A stretch of 64,000 bases of DNA from Oscillospiraceae bacterium (GCA_017482385.1 JAFUNI010000021.1:62001-126000); one strand, 5' to 3'. Counted from the first letter of the stretch, positions 55,007-64,000 are shown. Translations and numbers: made by a program. The notes: a model not told the origin generated them from the letters alone.

Positions 55007-56413
55007 ATGGAATTAACAATAAAAGGCCATAACGATTTATATGCGGTGGAGCAGCTGATGCTCAGCCTGTTTGCTGAAAAAGAGGGAACAGCGGTTTCCC
55101 GGCTTTCCCGGGGCAAAACCTGGCTCACCGCCGTGACGGAAATTGAAATAGCGGGCAAGAAGACAAGGTCTTCCCGCCGCTTGAAAGTGACAGAAGAAAC
55201 TGTCCGCCTGCGCAGGAGAATCCTGCAGCAGAGCTTTTATTTGGCGGCGCTTCCCCATTTGGAAAACACGCCCGCCTGGGGCGCCCTTTCCGGCGTACGG
55301 CCCACCAAGCTGAGCACCAAGGCGATTTTGGAGGGCGATGACCCGGACAAATTGCTCCGCGATGTGTATTTTGTGACACCGCAGCGGCGGCAGTTGGCCA
55401 TCGACTGCTCCAAATCCACAGTGAGCGCCATCAATAAGATGGATAAAAACGACATATCCCTGTACATCGGCATTCCTTTCTGCCCTACCCGGTGCAGCTA
55501 TTGCAGCTTTGTCAGCCGCACTGTGGGCAAGAATACCGATTTGTTAGACCCGTACCTCCACGCCCTGTACCAGGAACTGGAGCACACCGGAAAACTTTTG
55601 GCAAATTCCGGGAAAAGGGTTCGTACCATCTATATAGGCGGCGGTACGCCCACCACCCTCTCTACGGAGCAGATGTCGGAGCTTTTGGACCGGGTGCAGG
55701 ACACCTTTGACCTTTCCCGGTGCATAGAGTTTACGGTGGAGGGCGGCCGGCCCGACACCTTGACTGCTGAAAAACTCTCCGCAATTCGCCTATGCGGCGC
55801 TGACCGCATGAGCATCAATCCCCAAACCATGCAGGACGAAGTCCTGCGGGCCTGTGGCAGACCCCACACCGCCGGGGATATCCTCAGCCGGTACAAAGAG
55901 GCGGAGGCGGCGGGCTTTACTGCCATCAATATGGATTTGATCGCCGGTCTTCCCAAGGATACCTTGGAGGGCTTCCGGGATTCTTTGGATAAAGTGGCGG
56001 CGCTGAACCCTGCCAATATTACTGTCCATACCTTAGCCCTCAAGAAGGGCGCAGACCTGTTTGAACGAAAGGTACAGCTGCCCGGCGTGGAGGATGTGGC
56101 GCAGATGGTGGAGTACGCAGAACATACCCTCCGTGCCCTGGGCTACAAGCCCTACTATCTCTACCGGCAGAAGTATATGTCCGGTTCTTTCGAGAATGTG
56201 GGCTGGAGCCGGGATAATTTGGATTGCCTGTACAATATTTATATGATGGAGGAGCTGCATACCATTTTGTCCTTAGGTGGCGGCGGTATGAACAAGGTAA
56301 ACCTGCCGGACGGCACTTTGCAGCGATTCCATAACCCCAAATTCCCGGAGCAGTACATAGGGCAGATTGGCGATGTACTGCGGCAAAAAGAGGAACTATT
56401 TGACCTGTTATAA
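55007..56413 (+). CDS. hemZ: Coproporphyrinogen dehydrogenase HemZ (radical SAM)
   Basis: 468 residues. Radical SAM CxxxCxxC cluster motif is PFCPTRCSYCSF (about residue 164), with GGGTPTTL next, matching HemZ/coproporphyrinogen oxidases and relatives. HemZ-like proteins lie next to dtd in many Clostridia, but the heme-synthesis role is not proven for this group. ATG at 55007 follows GAGGAAACCC. Genes downstream are close. Confidence 0.88.
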   Translation: MELTIKGHNDLYAVEQLMLSLFAEKEGTAVSRLSRGKTWLTAVTEIEIAGKKTRSSRRLKVTEETVRLRRRILQQSFYLAALPHLENTPAWGALSGVRPTKLSTKAILEGDDPDKLLRDVYFVTPQRRQLAIDCSKSTVSAINKMDKNDISLYIGIPFCPTRCSYCSFVSRTVGKNTDLLDPYLHALYQELEHTGKLLANSGKRVRTIYIGGGTPTTLSTEQMSELLDRVQDTFDLSRCIEFTVEGGRPDTLTAEKLSAIRLCGADRMSINPQTMQDEVLRACGRPHTAGDILSRYKEAEAAGFTAINMDLIAGLPKDTLEGFRDSLDKVAALNPANITVHTLALKKGADLFERKVQLPGVEDVAQMVEYAEHTLRALGYKPYYLYRQKYMSGSFENVGWSRDNLDCLYNIYMMEELHTILSLGGGGMNKVNLPDGTLQRFHNPKFPEQYIGQIGDVLRQKEELFDLL

Positions 56414-56425
56414 GGAAGTGTTATT

Positions 56426-57748
56426 TTGGATACTTTGATCTCCAATGTCACGGTGGTGACCATGAATGAAAAAATGGATGTGCTGTTTGGCGCATACATC
56501 GGCATCGAAAACGGCAAAATAGCCTATATGGAAAAAACTGCTCCCCAGGAGCAGCCCAAGACCATCATTGACGGCACCGGAATGGTGGCAATGCCCGGCC
56601 TCATCAACTGCCATACCCATTTGGCCACAGCCGTGCTGCGGAATTTTGTGGACGATGGAGAAAAGCGGGAGGCTTTGGAGCAGCTGCTCACCCGGCAGGA
56701 TAAGTTAGACAACCGGGCGGCAAAAGCCGCGGCTCAGCTGGCGATTGCCGAGTGCCTGCGGTTTGGCATCACCTCTGTGTCAGACCTGTACTATTTCCCG
56801 GAGGCCACCGCCCAGGCTGTGGCGGAGAGCGGCATCAAGGCCAATTTGGCCCTGTCTTCCTATCGGTTTATCGACCAGAACGAGGACTTTGATTTTGAAA
56901 CTGATGAGCAGTGCAAGGAACTTGTCCGGTTAGTGGATACCTGGCACGGCTATGACGACGGCCGCATCAAGATCGACGGCGGCATTTATGCCGAGTATAC
57001 CAGCAATTTCCGGCTGTGGGAGGGCATAGCCTCCTTTGCCGCGGAAAAGGGCTTGGGAATCCAACTCCACCTGTCGGAAACCAAAGAAGAAGTCGAATCC
57101 TGCGAAGACCGCTCCGGCCTCACCCCAGCGGAGCTTCTCAGCTGTCACAAGATCTTTGACCTGCCTGTAACGGCTGCCACCTGCGCCTGCTTAACGGAAA
57201 ATGAGCAGACCATGCTGGGCAAATACAAGGCAACTGCCGTGGCCACCCCCATTGCCAGCGCCAAATTAGGCGCGCCCACCACACCCATCACCGCTTGCGT
57301 GAAAGCGGGTATGAATGTTTCCTTAGGTACTGGCGGCGCATTTGAATGCGGCAATTTGGATATGTTTGAAGTGATGCGCTATGCTTGCCTGCAAGCCCGG
57401 CAGGAACAGGGGGATTCTTCTGCGCTGCCTGCAGCTGCGCCTTTGATGATGGCTACCGTCTGCGGCGCAAAGGCCCAGGGCCGAACCGATTGCGGTATGC
57501 TGAAAGAGGGGCTCGATGCGGATATTATCCTTGTGGACTTCTCCGCGCCCCATTTGATGCCCTGCCACAATGTACCGGCCGGTCTGGTGTTCTCCGCCAA
57601 GGGCGGCGATGTGGCCATGACCATGGTCCGGGGCAAGATCCTGTACCAAAACGGCCGCTTCCCCACCATCGATCTAAATGGGGTGGTGTCTGAGATTATG
57701 GAATACGCCATTCCCCGTCTGTTGGGAGAAAGTAAGGAGGAGCAATGA
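56426..57748 (+). CDS. Amidohydrolase of the MtaD/SAH deaminase family, missing catalytic residues
   Basis: 440 residues. The barrel shows CHTHLATAVLRNF (first HxH metal pair) and LHLSETKEEVE as in 5-methylthioadenosine/S-adenosylhomocysteine deaminases. But the family's AAHCVHL reads AATCACL, the SHNPASN segment reads ATPIASA, and the GTDG metal Asp reads GTGG. Those three positions supply a metal ligand, a catalytic His and a metal ligand. Deaminase activity seems unlikely; this may be a binding protein. TTG at 56426 follows AAGGAAGTG. The stop overlaps the flippase ATG by four bases. Confidence 0.82.
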   Translation: MDTLISNVTVVTMNEKMDVLFGAYIGIENGKIAYMEKTAPQEQPKTIIDGTGMVAMPGLINCHTHLATAVLRNFVDDGEKREALEQLLTRQDKLDNRAAKAAAQLAIAECLRFGITSVSDLYYFPEATAQAVAESGIKANLALSSYRFIDQNEDFDFETDEQCKELVRLVDTWHGYDDGRIKIDGGIYAEYTSNFRLWEGIASFAAEKGLGIQLHLSETKEEVESCEDRSGLTPAELLSCHKIFDLPVTAATCACLTENEQTMLGKYKATAVATPIASAKLGAPTTPITACVKAGMNVSLGTGGAFECGNLDMFEVMRYACLQARQEQGDSSALPAAAPLMMATVCGAKAQGRTDCGMLKEGLDADIILVDFSAPHLMPCHNVPAGLVFSAKGGDVAMTMVRGKILYQNGRFPTIDLNGVVSEIMEYAIPRLLGESKEEQ

Positions 57749-59340
57749 ACAAAAAGCAAAATTTCCTCCACGGCGCAGCCCTCTTGGCTATGGCAACCGC
57801 CATTGTGAAGATCATCGGTGCGTTCTATAAGATCCCTCTAAATATGATCATCGGCGAACAGGGCTTCGGCTATTTCAACACCGCCTATAATATCTATGCG
57901 GTGCTGCTGATGATCTCCACCGCCGGTCTGCCCATTGCCATGAGCCGGCTCATCAGCCAGGCTCACTCCGTAGGCAACTACAACCAGGTGCGCCGGGTCT
58001 ATGCCACCAGCCGGGGTATTTTCTTAGGACTGGGTGCAGTCAGCTCCGCGCTGATGATGATTTTTGCTCACCAGTTAGCGGCGTTCCAAAAGCAACCCGA
58101 TGCCTGGGCGGCTATTTTCTGCCTGGCACCCAGCGCCTTTTTGATGTGCATTATGTCCACATTCCGGGGCTTTTTCCAGGGCCAGGGCGATATGCGCCCC
58201 ACCTCCAATTCTCAGATTTTGGAGGCAGTGTTCAAGCTGTTTGTGGGCTTGGCTTTAGCATATCTCATTATGAAGCAGACAGGAAGTGTGGGTCTGGCTG
58301 CCGGCGGCGCTATTTTGGGCGTGACGGTGAGCTGCCTGGTATCTTCTATCTACCTGTATGCCCAGCTGCGGCCTGCCTACCGGGAGATGCCCACCGGCGG
58401 CGGCGAAACCAAGACCTACCGCCGCACCGCCAAGGAGCTTTTGGCCATCGCCGTGCCCATCACCATCGGCTCTGCAGGCCTGCAGGTGCTGACCCTGGTG
58501 GAGACCAACCTGTATATGGGTCAGCTGCTGACAGCCAACGGCATGAGCCAAAACACCGCTGACATCACCAAGGGCATTTACGATATGTGCTTTACGGTGT
58601 TCAATATGCCCTGCGCCTTTATGGTACCCATCACCACCTCGGTGCTGCCGGCAATCACCGCCCTGCTCACCACCAAGAATTTTGAAGGGGCAAAGGCAAC
58701 GGAAGAATCCGCCGCCCGGATCACCGGCCTCATCAGCCTGCCCTGCGCCGTGGGTCTGAGCATTTTGGCCACCCCGGTTATCAGCCTCTTGGGCGGCTAC
58801 ACCGGAGAAAATCTCATTTTGGCCGGCAAGATCCTGGCGATCTTGGGTGTGAATATCTTCTTCTACGCCACCATTCAATACACCAATGTGGTGCTCCAAT
58901 CCCACGGCTATGCCCATATCCCGGTCATCAACACCCTCCTTTGCGGCGGTGTGAAGCTGGCTGTGGTGTATGTGCTGGTGGGCAATCCCCAGATCGGCAT
59001 CGTGGGCGCGCCCATCGGTATGGCCCTTTGCTATCTGTGCATTGGCGTTATGAATCTCATCGCCATCAACCGGGTCGTTCCCCACAAGCCCCGGATTCTG
59101 CGGAATCTTTTACGGCCTGCACTGCCCGCTGTTTTGATGGGCGTTGTGGTCTACGGCGCGTATCGGCTGCTGATCGCGGTTTTGGGCAGCGGCGCAAGCC
59201 GGGTGCTTCTCTGTGGTATTCCTGTGGGTGTGGGTGTGTTAACCTACCTGGTCTGCGTGGTGCTTTGTAAGGCAATTTCCCGGGAAGACTGCCTGCTTTT
59301 GCCAAAAGGTGACAAGATTTCGAAAATTTTAAGGCTATAA
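57745..59340 (+). CDS. spoVB: Polysaccharide/lipid flippase, SpoVB type (MATE/MVF family)
   Basis: 531 residues with about fourteen membrane helices (a full-length MVF/Wzx-MurJ-type flippase). FYKIPLNMIIGEQGFGYFNTAYNIY is typical of SpoVB-like proteins, which in Bacillus are needed for spore cortex. Followed by hup and rqcP; in Bacillus spoVB also precedes mazG and rqcP, so HU seems inserted here. Overlaps the upstream gene by four bases, ATGA type. Confidence 0.85.
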   Translation: MNKKQNFLHGAALLAMATAIVKIIGAFYKIPLNMIIGEQGFGYFNTAYNIYAVLLMISTAGLPIAMSRLISQAHSVGNYNQVRRVYATSRGIFLGLGAVSSALMMIFAHQLAAFQKQPDAWAAIFCLAPSAFLMCIMSTFRGFFQGQGDMRPTSNSQILEAVFKLFVGLALAYLIMKQTGSVGLAAGGAILGVTVSCLVSSIYLYAQLRPAYREMPTGGGETKTYRRTAKELLAIAVPITIGSAGLQVLTLVETNLYMGQLLTANGMSQNTADITKGIYDMCFTVFNMPCAFMVPITTSVLPAITALLTTKNFEGAKATEESAARITGLISLPCAVGLSILATPVISLLGGYTGENLILAGKILAILGVNIFFYATIQYTNVVLQSHGYAHIPVINTLLCGGVKLAVVYVLVGNPQIGIVGAPIGMALCYLCIGVMNLIAINRVVPHKPRILRNLLRPALPAVLMGVVVYGAYRLLIAVLGSGASRVLLCGIPVGVGVLTYLVCVVLCKAISREDCLLLPKGDKISKILRL

Positions 59341-59364
59341 TTGGTTATTTTTGCAAAAAAATGC

Positions 59365-59393
59365 TTGCAATATGTGCAAAAAAGTGATACGAT
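59365..59393 (+). promoter_or_regulatory. Promoter of hup
   Basis: TTGCAA (59365-59370), a 17-base spacer and TACGAT (59388-59393). Confidence 0.65.
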
Positions 59394-59432
59394 TACTTTA
59401 GCAATCTAAAATAATGAAACGAGGTAAACATT

Positions 59433-59708
59433 ATGAACAAGACTGAACTCATCGCAGCAGTTGCCGAGAAGACCGGCCTGACCAAGAAGGACGCAGAGCG
59501 CGTCGTTTCCGCTACTTTCGAGACCGTTACCGCTGCCCTGGCAAAGGGTGAGAAGGTACAGGTTTTCGGTTTCGGTAACTTCGAGGTCAAGACCCGCGAA
59601 GCCCGCACCGGCCGCAACCCCCGCACCAAGGAAACCATTCAGATTCCCGCTACCAAGCTGCCCGTTTTCAAGGCAAGCAAGGCTCTGAAGGATACTGTCG
59701 CTAAGTAA
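59433..59708 (+). CDS. hup: DNA-binding protein HU
   Basis: 91 residues, histone-like dimer that bends DNA. Starts [25 protein letters not shown], has [20 protein letters not shown], the DNA-binding arm with its Pro-containing tip. A good promoter is just upstream (59365-59393). The stop codon overlaps the rqcP ATG by one base. Confidence 0.97.
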   Translation: MNKTELIAAVAEKTGLTKKDAERVVSATFETVTAALAKGEKVQVFGFGNFEVKTREARTGRNPRTKETIQIPATKLPVFKASKALKDTVAK

Positions 59709-59947
59709 TGCGCTTAGATAAGTATCTGAAGGTCTCCCGGCTGATCAAACGCCGCACCGTTGCCAACGAAGCCTGCGACAATGGCCGCATCAGCGTCAAC
59801 GGCCGTGTGGTGAAAGCCAGCTACGAGGTCAAGCCCGGCGACAAGATTGAGATCGCCCTGGGTGCAAGAACCGTAGCCGTGGAGGTCTTGGTGGTTGCTG
59901 ACAATGTCCGCAAGGACGATGCAGTGACCATGTACAAGGAAATCTAA
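59708..59947 (+). CDS. rqcP: S4-domain RNA-binding protein RqcP (YabO)
   Basis: 79 residues, one S4 domain ([28 protein letters not shown]). RqcP helps ribosome-associated quality control by joining the 50S with the nascent-chain tailing system. In Bacillus it lies next to spoVB/mazG; here next to spoVB and hup. A strong terminator follows. Confidence 0.9.
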   Translation: MRLDKYLKVSRLIKRRTVANEACDNGRISVNGRVVKASYEVKPGDKIEIALGARTVAVEVLVVADNVRKDDAVTMYKEI

Positions 59948-59949
59948 TA

Positions 59950-59981
59950 AAAAAGGAACGCCCAAAGGGCGTTCCTTTTTT
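59950..59981 (+). terminator. Terminator of hup-rqcP
   Basis: AAAAAGGAACGCCC, loop AAA, GGGCGTTCCTTTTT. Confidence 0.9.
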
Positions 59982-59998
59982 ACACTATAAGCAAAAAA

Positions 59999-60025
59999 AC
60001 ACCACCGGAAACGGTGGTGTTTTTC
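59999..60025 (-). terminator. Terminator of the zinc-ribbon gene
   Basis: ACACCACCG, loop GAAA, CGGTGGTGT, with A- and T-runs on both sides. It serves the leftward zinc-ribbon gene and may work both ways. Confidence 0.8.
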
Positions 60026-60037
60026 TTAAGACAAATA

Positions 60038-60316
60038 TTAGCCTTCTGCCTTCATCTGAGCGAAGCACTCGCTGCAGAATACGGGACGGTCGGACTTGGG
60101 CTCGAAGGGAACCTTTGCCTCACCGCCGCAACGGGCGCAGGTAGCAGTGAAGAACTCACGGGGACCACGAGCGGCGTTCTTGCGAGCGTCACGGCAGGCC
60201 TTGCAGCGCTGGGGCTCGTTCTGGAAGCCACGCTCAGCGTAGAATTCCTGCTCGCCGGCAGTGAAAACGAATTCGTTGCCGCACTCTTTGCAAACTAAAG
60301 TCTTGTCTTCGTACAT
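60038..60316 (-). CDS. Small zinc-binding protein, two CxxC-type ribbons
   Basis: 92 residues. CKECGNEFVF and CKAC form one ribbon and CARCGG and CSEC a second. The sequence YEDKTLVCKECGNEFVFTAGEQ is typical of a probable zinc-ribbon domain protein common in Firmicutes, function unknown. A strong promoter (60414-60442) is about 90 bases upstream, so it has a long leader. Confidence 0.75.
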   Translation of the reverse strand: MYEDKTLVCKECGNEFVFTAGEQEFYAERGFQNEPQRCKACRDARKNAARGPREFFTATCARCGGEAKVPFEPKSDRPVFCSECFAQMKAEG

Positions 60317-60413
60317 AGGATGATACCTCTCTTGTATTTGCCCCGTGAAAGCCCGAATTTAACTGGATAACGCAGGGTCGTTAAATTTCTGACGACTATG
60401 CGCCATTACCCGA

Positions 60414-60442
60414 ATTATACACAAGCTGTAAACTTTTGTCAA
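60414..60442 (-). promoter_or_regulatory. Promoter and long leader of the zinc-ribbon gene
   Basis: On the minus strand TTGACA (60437-60442), a 17-base spacer and TATAAT (60414-60419). The leader contains an 8-bp stem AATTTAAC with GTTAAATT around a 15-base loop (about 60358-60388). Confidence 0.65.
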
Positions 60443-60495
60443 TGGTTTTCTGAAATTTTTATTGCAAATTTTTTGGGTTTTCCGGTACTTTTTCC

Positions 60496-61533
60496 TTAGA
60501 TTTCAAACTGTTCCTGCCCCAAATAGGGAATATGCAGGTGCTGGTAGGCAAGGGGCGTAACGCAGCGGCCACGGGGGGTACGGGTCAAAAATCCCAGCTG
60601 CATCAAATAAGGCTCGTACACATCCTCTAAGGTGATGGCTTCCTCGCCAATGGTGGCAGCCAGGGTCTCCAGACCCACCGGGCCGCCGCCGTAATTTTGG
60701 ATAATGGCGGTGAGCATTCTGCGGTCGATGTTATCAAGACCCAGGGCATCTACTTCCAACCGCTGCAGAGCCAGGTCGGCGGCTTCCTTGGTGATGACAC
60801 CGTTGCACATGATCTGGGCAAAGTCCCGGACACGGCGCAGGAAGCGGTTGGCGATACGGGGTGTGCCACGGCTGCGGGAGGCGATCTCCATTGCGCCCTC
60901 GGGCTCGATTTCCATGCCCAAAATGGTTGCCGACCGGGTGACGATTTTGGCAAGCTCCTCGGGGGTGTACAGCTCCAGCCGCAGATTCACGCCAAAGCGG
61001 TCACGCAGCGGCGCGGAAAGCTGACCGGCCCGGGTAGTTGCGCCCACCAGGGTGAACTTGGGCAGGTCTAAGCGGATGGAGTTGGCGGAAGGGCCTTTGC
61101 CCACGATGATGTCGATGGCGAAATCCTCCATAGCCGGGTAGAGGATTTCTTCTACGACCCGGTTTAAGCGGTGAATCTCGTCGATGAACAGAATGTCGCC
61201 GGGATTTAAGTTGGTCAGCAGCGCTGCCAAATCGCCGGGCTTTTCAATAGCCGGGCCGGAGGTGATGCGGATATTCACACCCATCTCGTTGGCGATAACG
61301 CCTGCTAAAGTGGTTTTGCCCAGGCCGGGAGGGCCGTAAAGCAGAGTGTGATCCAGCGGCTCATTCCGAAGCCGGGCCGCCTCGATATAAACGGACAGAT
61401 TTCCCTTGGCCTTTTCCTGGCCGGTATAGTCGGAAAGCAGCTTGGGCCGCAGACCGATCTCGCCGGCATCCTGGGGAGCGAAGGTGGGGGAAATAATGGG
61501 GCTGTCCAGCTCCTGGGAAAATTCTAAGCTCAT
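60496..61533 (-). CDS. ruvB: Holliday junction branch migration helicase RuvB
   Basis: 345 residues, AAA+ motor of RuvABC. Walker [11 protein letters not shown], Walker [10 protein letters not shown] and the sensor [10 protein letters not shown] are clear. The C-terminal winged helix ends [13 protein letters not shown]. It overlaps uppP by four bases. ruvA is not in the window. Confidence 0.97.
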   Translation of the reverse strand: MSLEFSQELDSPIISPTFAPQDAGEIGLRPKLLSDYTGQEKAKGNLSVYIEAARLRNEPLDHTLLYGPPGLGKTTLAGVIANEMGVNIRITSGPAIEKPGDLAALLTNLNPGDILFIDEIHRLNRVVEEILYPAMEDFAIDIIVGKGPSANSIRLDLPKFTLVGATTRAGQLSAPLRDRFGVNLRLELYTPEELAKIVTRSATILGMEIEPEGAMEIASRSRGTPRIANRFLRRVRDFAQIMCNGVITKEAADLALQRLEVDALGLDNIDRRMLTAIIQNYGGGPVGLETLAATIGEEAITLEDVYEPYLMQLGFLTRTPRGRCVTPLAYQHLHIPYLGQEQFEI

Positions 61534-62387
61534 ACGATACTCCTAATCACAAAATAGCCCAGCACCAAAATGCCAAGGCCGATGCGGTACTTGCCAAAAA
61601 CAGCGAAGCTGTGCTTGCGGACATATTCCATAAGCCCACGGATCACCAAAAGGCTTACGATAAAGCTTACCACGCAGCCCACAGCCAAGTCGGCAAATTC
61701 CAGACCGGTGGGAAGTGCGGCTTCATGATCCATAATATCCAAGCCGTACTTGAGGATCTTCAGTGCGCTGGCGCCCAGCATGGTGGGGATGGCCAGGAAG
61801 AAAGAAAATTCTGCGCCGGCGGACCGGCCCACACCCAGCAAAATCGCGCCCAAAATGGTGGCGCCGCTGCGGGAAGTGCCGGGGATCAGACTTAAGCACT
61901 GGAATGCGCCGATATAAAGGGCAGTGCGGTAGTCGATATTATGTACATCATCGATTTTTACAGGGCGCTTTTCGTTGAGCTTTTCAACATACAGGAACGC
62001 CACGCCGTAGACGATGAGCATAATGGCCACCACGATATAGTTATACAGGTGGGCATCCATCCAGTCGTCCAGCAGCAGACCGATCACAGCGGAGGGAAGC
62101 ACGGCCACGATGACCTTGAACCACAAAGTCCAGGTGTTTTTCTTCTGCAGCTGGTCTTTTTTCGGGGAGAAGGGGTTCAATTTATGGAAAAACAGCACCA
62201 AAACCGCGGCAATGGCGCCCAGCTGGATCACCACCTGGAACATTTCGTAAAACTCCGGGGTGACCTTCAGCTTGATAAATTCGTCAAGCAGGATCATATG
62301 TCCGGTGGAAGAAACGGGCAGCCATTCGGTGATGCCCTCCACGATGCCAAACAGCACCGCCTTCAATAATTCAATAAATAAAGTCAT
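61530..62387 (-). CDS. uppP: Undecaprenyl-diphosphatase (bacitracin resistance, BacA/UppP)
   Basis: 285 residues, membrane protein that recycles the lipid carrier for cell wall synthesis. Motifs [14 protein letters not shown] and [10 protein letters not shown] are intact, with about eight helices. ATG at 62387 has AGGAGATTTTTT before it. Just upstream lies a R1 repeat. Coupled to ruvB by overlap. Confidence 0.95.
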   Translation of the reverse strand: MTLFIELLKAVLFGIVEGITEWLPVSSTGHMILLDEFIKLKVTPEFYEMFQVVIQLGAIAAVLVLFFHKLNPFSPKKDQLQKKNTWTLWFKVIVAVLPSAVIGLLLDDWMDAHLYNYIVVAIMLIVYGVAFLYVEKLNEKRPVKIDDVHNIDYRTALYIGAFQCLSLIPGTSRSGATILGAILLGVGRSAGAEFSFFLAIPTMLGASALKILKYGLDIMDHEAALPTGLEFADLAVGCVVSFIVSLLVIRGLMEYVRKHSFAVFGKYRIGLGILVLGYFVIRSIV

Positions 62388-62400
62388 TAAAAAATCTCCT

Positions 62401-62489
62401 TGTAGGGGAGGCATAGTATGCCTCCCGAAATTGCCGCAAGGCAATTCTTGTTATGATTTGCGGGAGGGATGATATCCCTCCCCTACGAA
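62401..62489. repeat. R1 bipartite palindromic repeat, long form
   Basis: TGTAGGGGAGGCATAGTATG, a 30-base spacer, then GCGGGAGGGATGATATCC and CCCCTACG. Lies between uppP and the response regulator. Confidence 0.9.
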
Positions 62490-62650
62490 CAAGATCGTTC
62501 CTTATAAATTTATTATAGCATTATACCCGGGAAGATACAAGGATTTTTTGCCCGTTCACAAATTTGGGAGAAACAATTCACAATTTATTCACCGCAAAAG
62601 CCGAAAATGCGTTATAATAGTAAAAAAGGAAACTTTAGGAGGTTTTGGCT

Positions 62651-63337
62651 ATGGCTATCTCTGTTTTGATCGTGGAAGATGATGCGAATATCCGGGAGCT
62701 GCTGCAGATGTACCTGGAAAAGGACGGCTATGCGGTCACCTTGGCAGCCGATGGCGGACAGGGTCTTGACAAATTCCGTTCCATCAAACCCGATCTGGTG
62801 CTTTTGGATGTGATGATGCCGGTGATGGACGGCTGGGCTGTGTGCAAGGCTATCCGGGCTGAGGGGGACACCCCTGTGATCATGCTCACCGCCAAGGGCG
62901 AGACCGATGACAAGGTGATGGGTCTGAAGTCCGGCGCTGACGATTATGTGACCAAGCCCTTTGAAATGAAGGAGCTGCTGGCCCGCATTGAGGCGGTGCT
63001 TCGCCGCACCGACAGAAATTGCGAAGAAAATAAGTCCCGGCGGCTGAACTTTGACAAGCTCACCATCGATATGGACGCTTTCGAGCTGACCGTTGACGGC
63101 AAAAAGGTGGATACACCCCCCAAGGAGATGGAGCTGCTGTTCTATTTGGCATCCACCCCCAACCGGGTCTACACCCGCAACCAGCTTTTGGATGAGGTGT
63201 GGGGCTTTGACTACTTTGGTGACTCCCGGACAGTGGATGTGCACATCAAGCGTTTACGTGAAAAATTAGAGGGTGTTTCGGAAAAATGGAGCGTCAAGAC
63301 CGTCTGGGGCGTAGGATACAAATTCGAATTGTTGTAA
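62651..63337 (+). CDS. OmpR/PhoB-type response regulator
   Basis: 228 residues. Receiver domain with acceptor D53 (LLDVMMP) and the conserved Thr/Lys (LTAKGE, VTKPF), then a winged-helix DNA-binding domain (RVYTRNQLLDEVWGFDYFGDSRTVDVHIKRLREKL). ATG at 62651 lies nine bases after AGGAGG. It is followed by a membrane kinase, so it forms a two-component system whose signal is not evident. Confidence 0.93.
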   Translation: MAISVLIVEDDANIRELLQMYLEKDGYAVTLAADGGQGLDKFRSIKPDLVLLDVMMPVMDGWAVCKAIRAEGDTPVIMLTAKGETDDKVMGLKSGADDYVTKPFEMKELLARIEAVLRRTDRNCEENKSRRLNFDKLTIDMDAFELTVDGKKVDTPPKEMELLFYLASTPNRVYTRNQLLDEVWGFDYFGDSRTVDVHIKRLREKLEGVSEKWSVKTVWGVGYKFELL

Positions 63338-63350
63338 CAAATAACCCCAT

Positions 63351-63384
63351 CATTGCGAGCCACGCAAGGGGCTGGCAATGATGT
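63351..63384. repeat. Hairpin with ATCATTGC arms between regulator and kinase
   Basis: ATCATTGC, loop of 18 bases, GCAATGAT. The outer motif CATTGCGAG also starts at 31013, so it may be a small dispersed repeat. Confidence 0.4.
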
Positions 63385-63405
63385 GAGGATTTTGAGGTAG
63401 AAAAG

Positions 63406-64000
63406 ATGAAAACGACATTCAGCCGCACCTTTACTATGGCGGCGGTGGTGCTGCTGGCGGCGCTGCTGCTGGTGGGCGCGGCGTTCCAGCTTGTGGTGCG
63501 GAATCTGATGACCCGCCAAACGGAAACGGCTCTGCGGGATGATTGCGCCACCGTGGCCAGCCTGGCGTCTGCCTATTACACGGAGGGCTCTTTGTCTACC
63601 CGGGATTTCTTTGTGAATCTGTCCATCGCCACCCAGGTCAGCGGCGCTGATGCGGTGATTTGCGACAAAACGGGCAAGCTGGTTCTGTGCTCCGATTCCC
63701 CCATGGGCTGCAGCCACCAAGGCATGATGTTGTCCCAGGGGTATCTGCAGCAGGTGTACCGGGAGGGCATGGTGCTGGACAAGGGCATGGTGGAAGGGCT
63801 GTACACGGACACCCGGTATGTGGTGGGTATGCCGATTTTGGATACCCGGACGAACAGGCCTGTGGGCGTGGTGGTGCTGTCCACCCCCACATCTACCGCT
63901 ATGGCGCTGCTTGACAAGCTGGCGGATGCCTTTATGCTGGTGGCGGTGCTGGTGGTGATCGTGGCGGTCATAGCCATCAGCCTGCTGGCGAGAAGACAAA
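63406..64000 (+). CDS. Sensor histidine kinase, N-terminal part (3' end outside window)
   Basis: 198 residues visible. A first membrane helix (about residues 10-30), an extracytoplasmic segment of about 130 residues (with Cys in VICDKTG, VLCSDS and MGCSHQ) and the start of a second helix near the window end. The dimerisation and ATP domains are not in the window. It is the partner of the response regulator just upstream. AAA GATG spacing: weak GAGG site (TGAGGTAG) before ATG 63406. The ligand is unknown. Confidence 0.75.
   Translation, partial: MKTTFSRTFTMAAVVLLAALLLVGAAFQLVVRNLMTRQTETALRDDCATVASLASAYYTEGSLSTRDFFVNLSIATQVSGADAVICDKTGKLVLCSDSPMGCSHQGMMLSQGYLQQVYREGMVLDKGMVEGLYTDTRYVVGMPILDTRTNRPVGVVVLSTPTSTAMALLDKLADAFMLVAVLVVIVAVIAISLLARRQ

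Overview
The window is about 64 kb of a spore-forming, Gram-positive anaerobe of the class Clostridia, most likely a gut Oscillospiraceae-type bacterium. This rests on a Firmicutes-type dnaA-dnaN-S4-recF-gyrB-gyrA block, sporulation genes (sigG, a ymxH/ylmC-type gene, a spoVB-type flippase, remB and ricT homologues), a GyrB signature typical of that clade, and very dense small intergenic repeats. Species cannot be named from the sequence alone. No rRNA, tRNA, prophage, IS transposase or CRISPR array was seen.

Layout. 1-8.6 kb: the end of an M20 peptidase, a GH13 branching enzyme, a small zinc-ribbon membrane protein, an EamA transporter, and leftward ricT, holB and a CBS-containing pyrophosphatase. 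8.7-18.6 kb: the replication origin, with dnaA, an oriC/DnaA-trio unwinding region before dnaN, then S4, recF, gyrB, gyrA, rnhA, a four-helix-bundle protein and remB. 18.6-39.8 kb: an island of six large paralogous surface proteins (P1-P4 leftward, P5-P6 rightward) interrupted only by pta. 39.9-64 kb: sigG, a second cluster of DnaA boxes, rpsT, recG, an M20 amidohydrolase, a ymxH-type gene, rpsB-tsf, a D,D-carboxypeptidase, recJ-rel-dtd-MBL-hemZ, a degenerate amidohydrolase, a spoVB-type flippase, hup-rqcP, a zinc-ribbon protein, ruvB-uppP and the start of a two-component system.

The most unusual content is the six-paralogue island. Each protein has a signal peptide, an N-terminal domain that reads like a TIM-barrel hydrolase (a DGxxxDxE strand in five of six), a jelly-roll-like domain, an Ig-like domain, a low-complexity stalk, one membrane helix and a KKKK-plus-acidic cytoplasmic tail. 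There is no sortase signal. Paralogue P4 has lost the D/E pair. Two promoter classes divide the six genes (P1, P2, P4 versus P3, P5, P6), which suggests co-regulated or alternately expressed surface proteins. I do not recognise the family, and its substrate is unknown.

The second theme is repeats. A bipartite palindrome (R1, ten copies) and low-complexity arms of the ATGCATAATG type (R2) or AATTGAAAATTGAG type (R3) fill most gaps between genes. They supply the last codons of recF and rnhA, Shine-Dalgarno or start contexts for a few genes, and probably the -35 boxes of three of the island genes. Replication-related signals are also notable: a textbook DnaA-trio, an inverted repeat over the dnaA promoter, and a four-box DnaA cluster 30 kb away.
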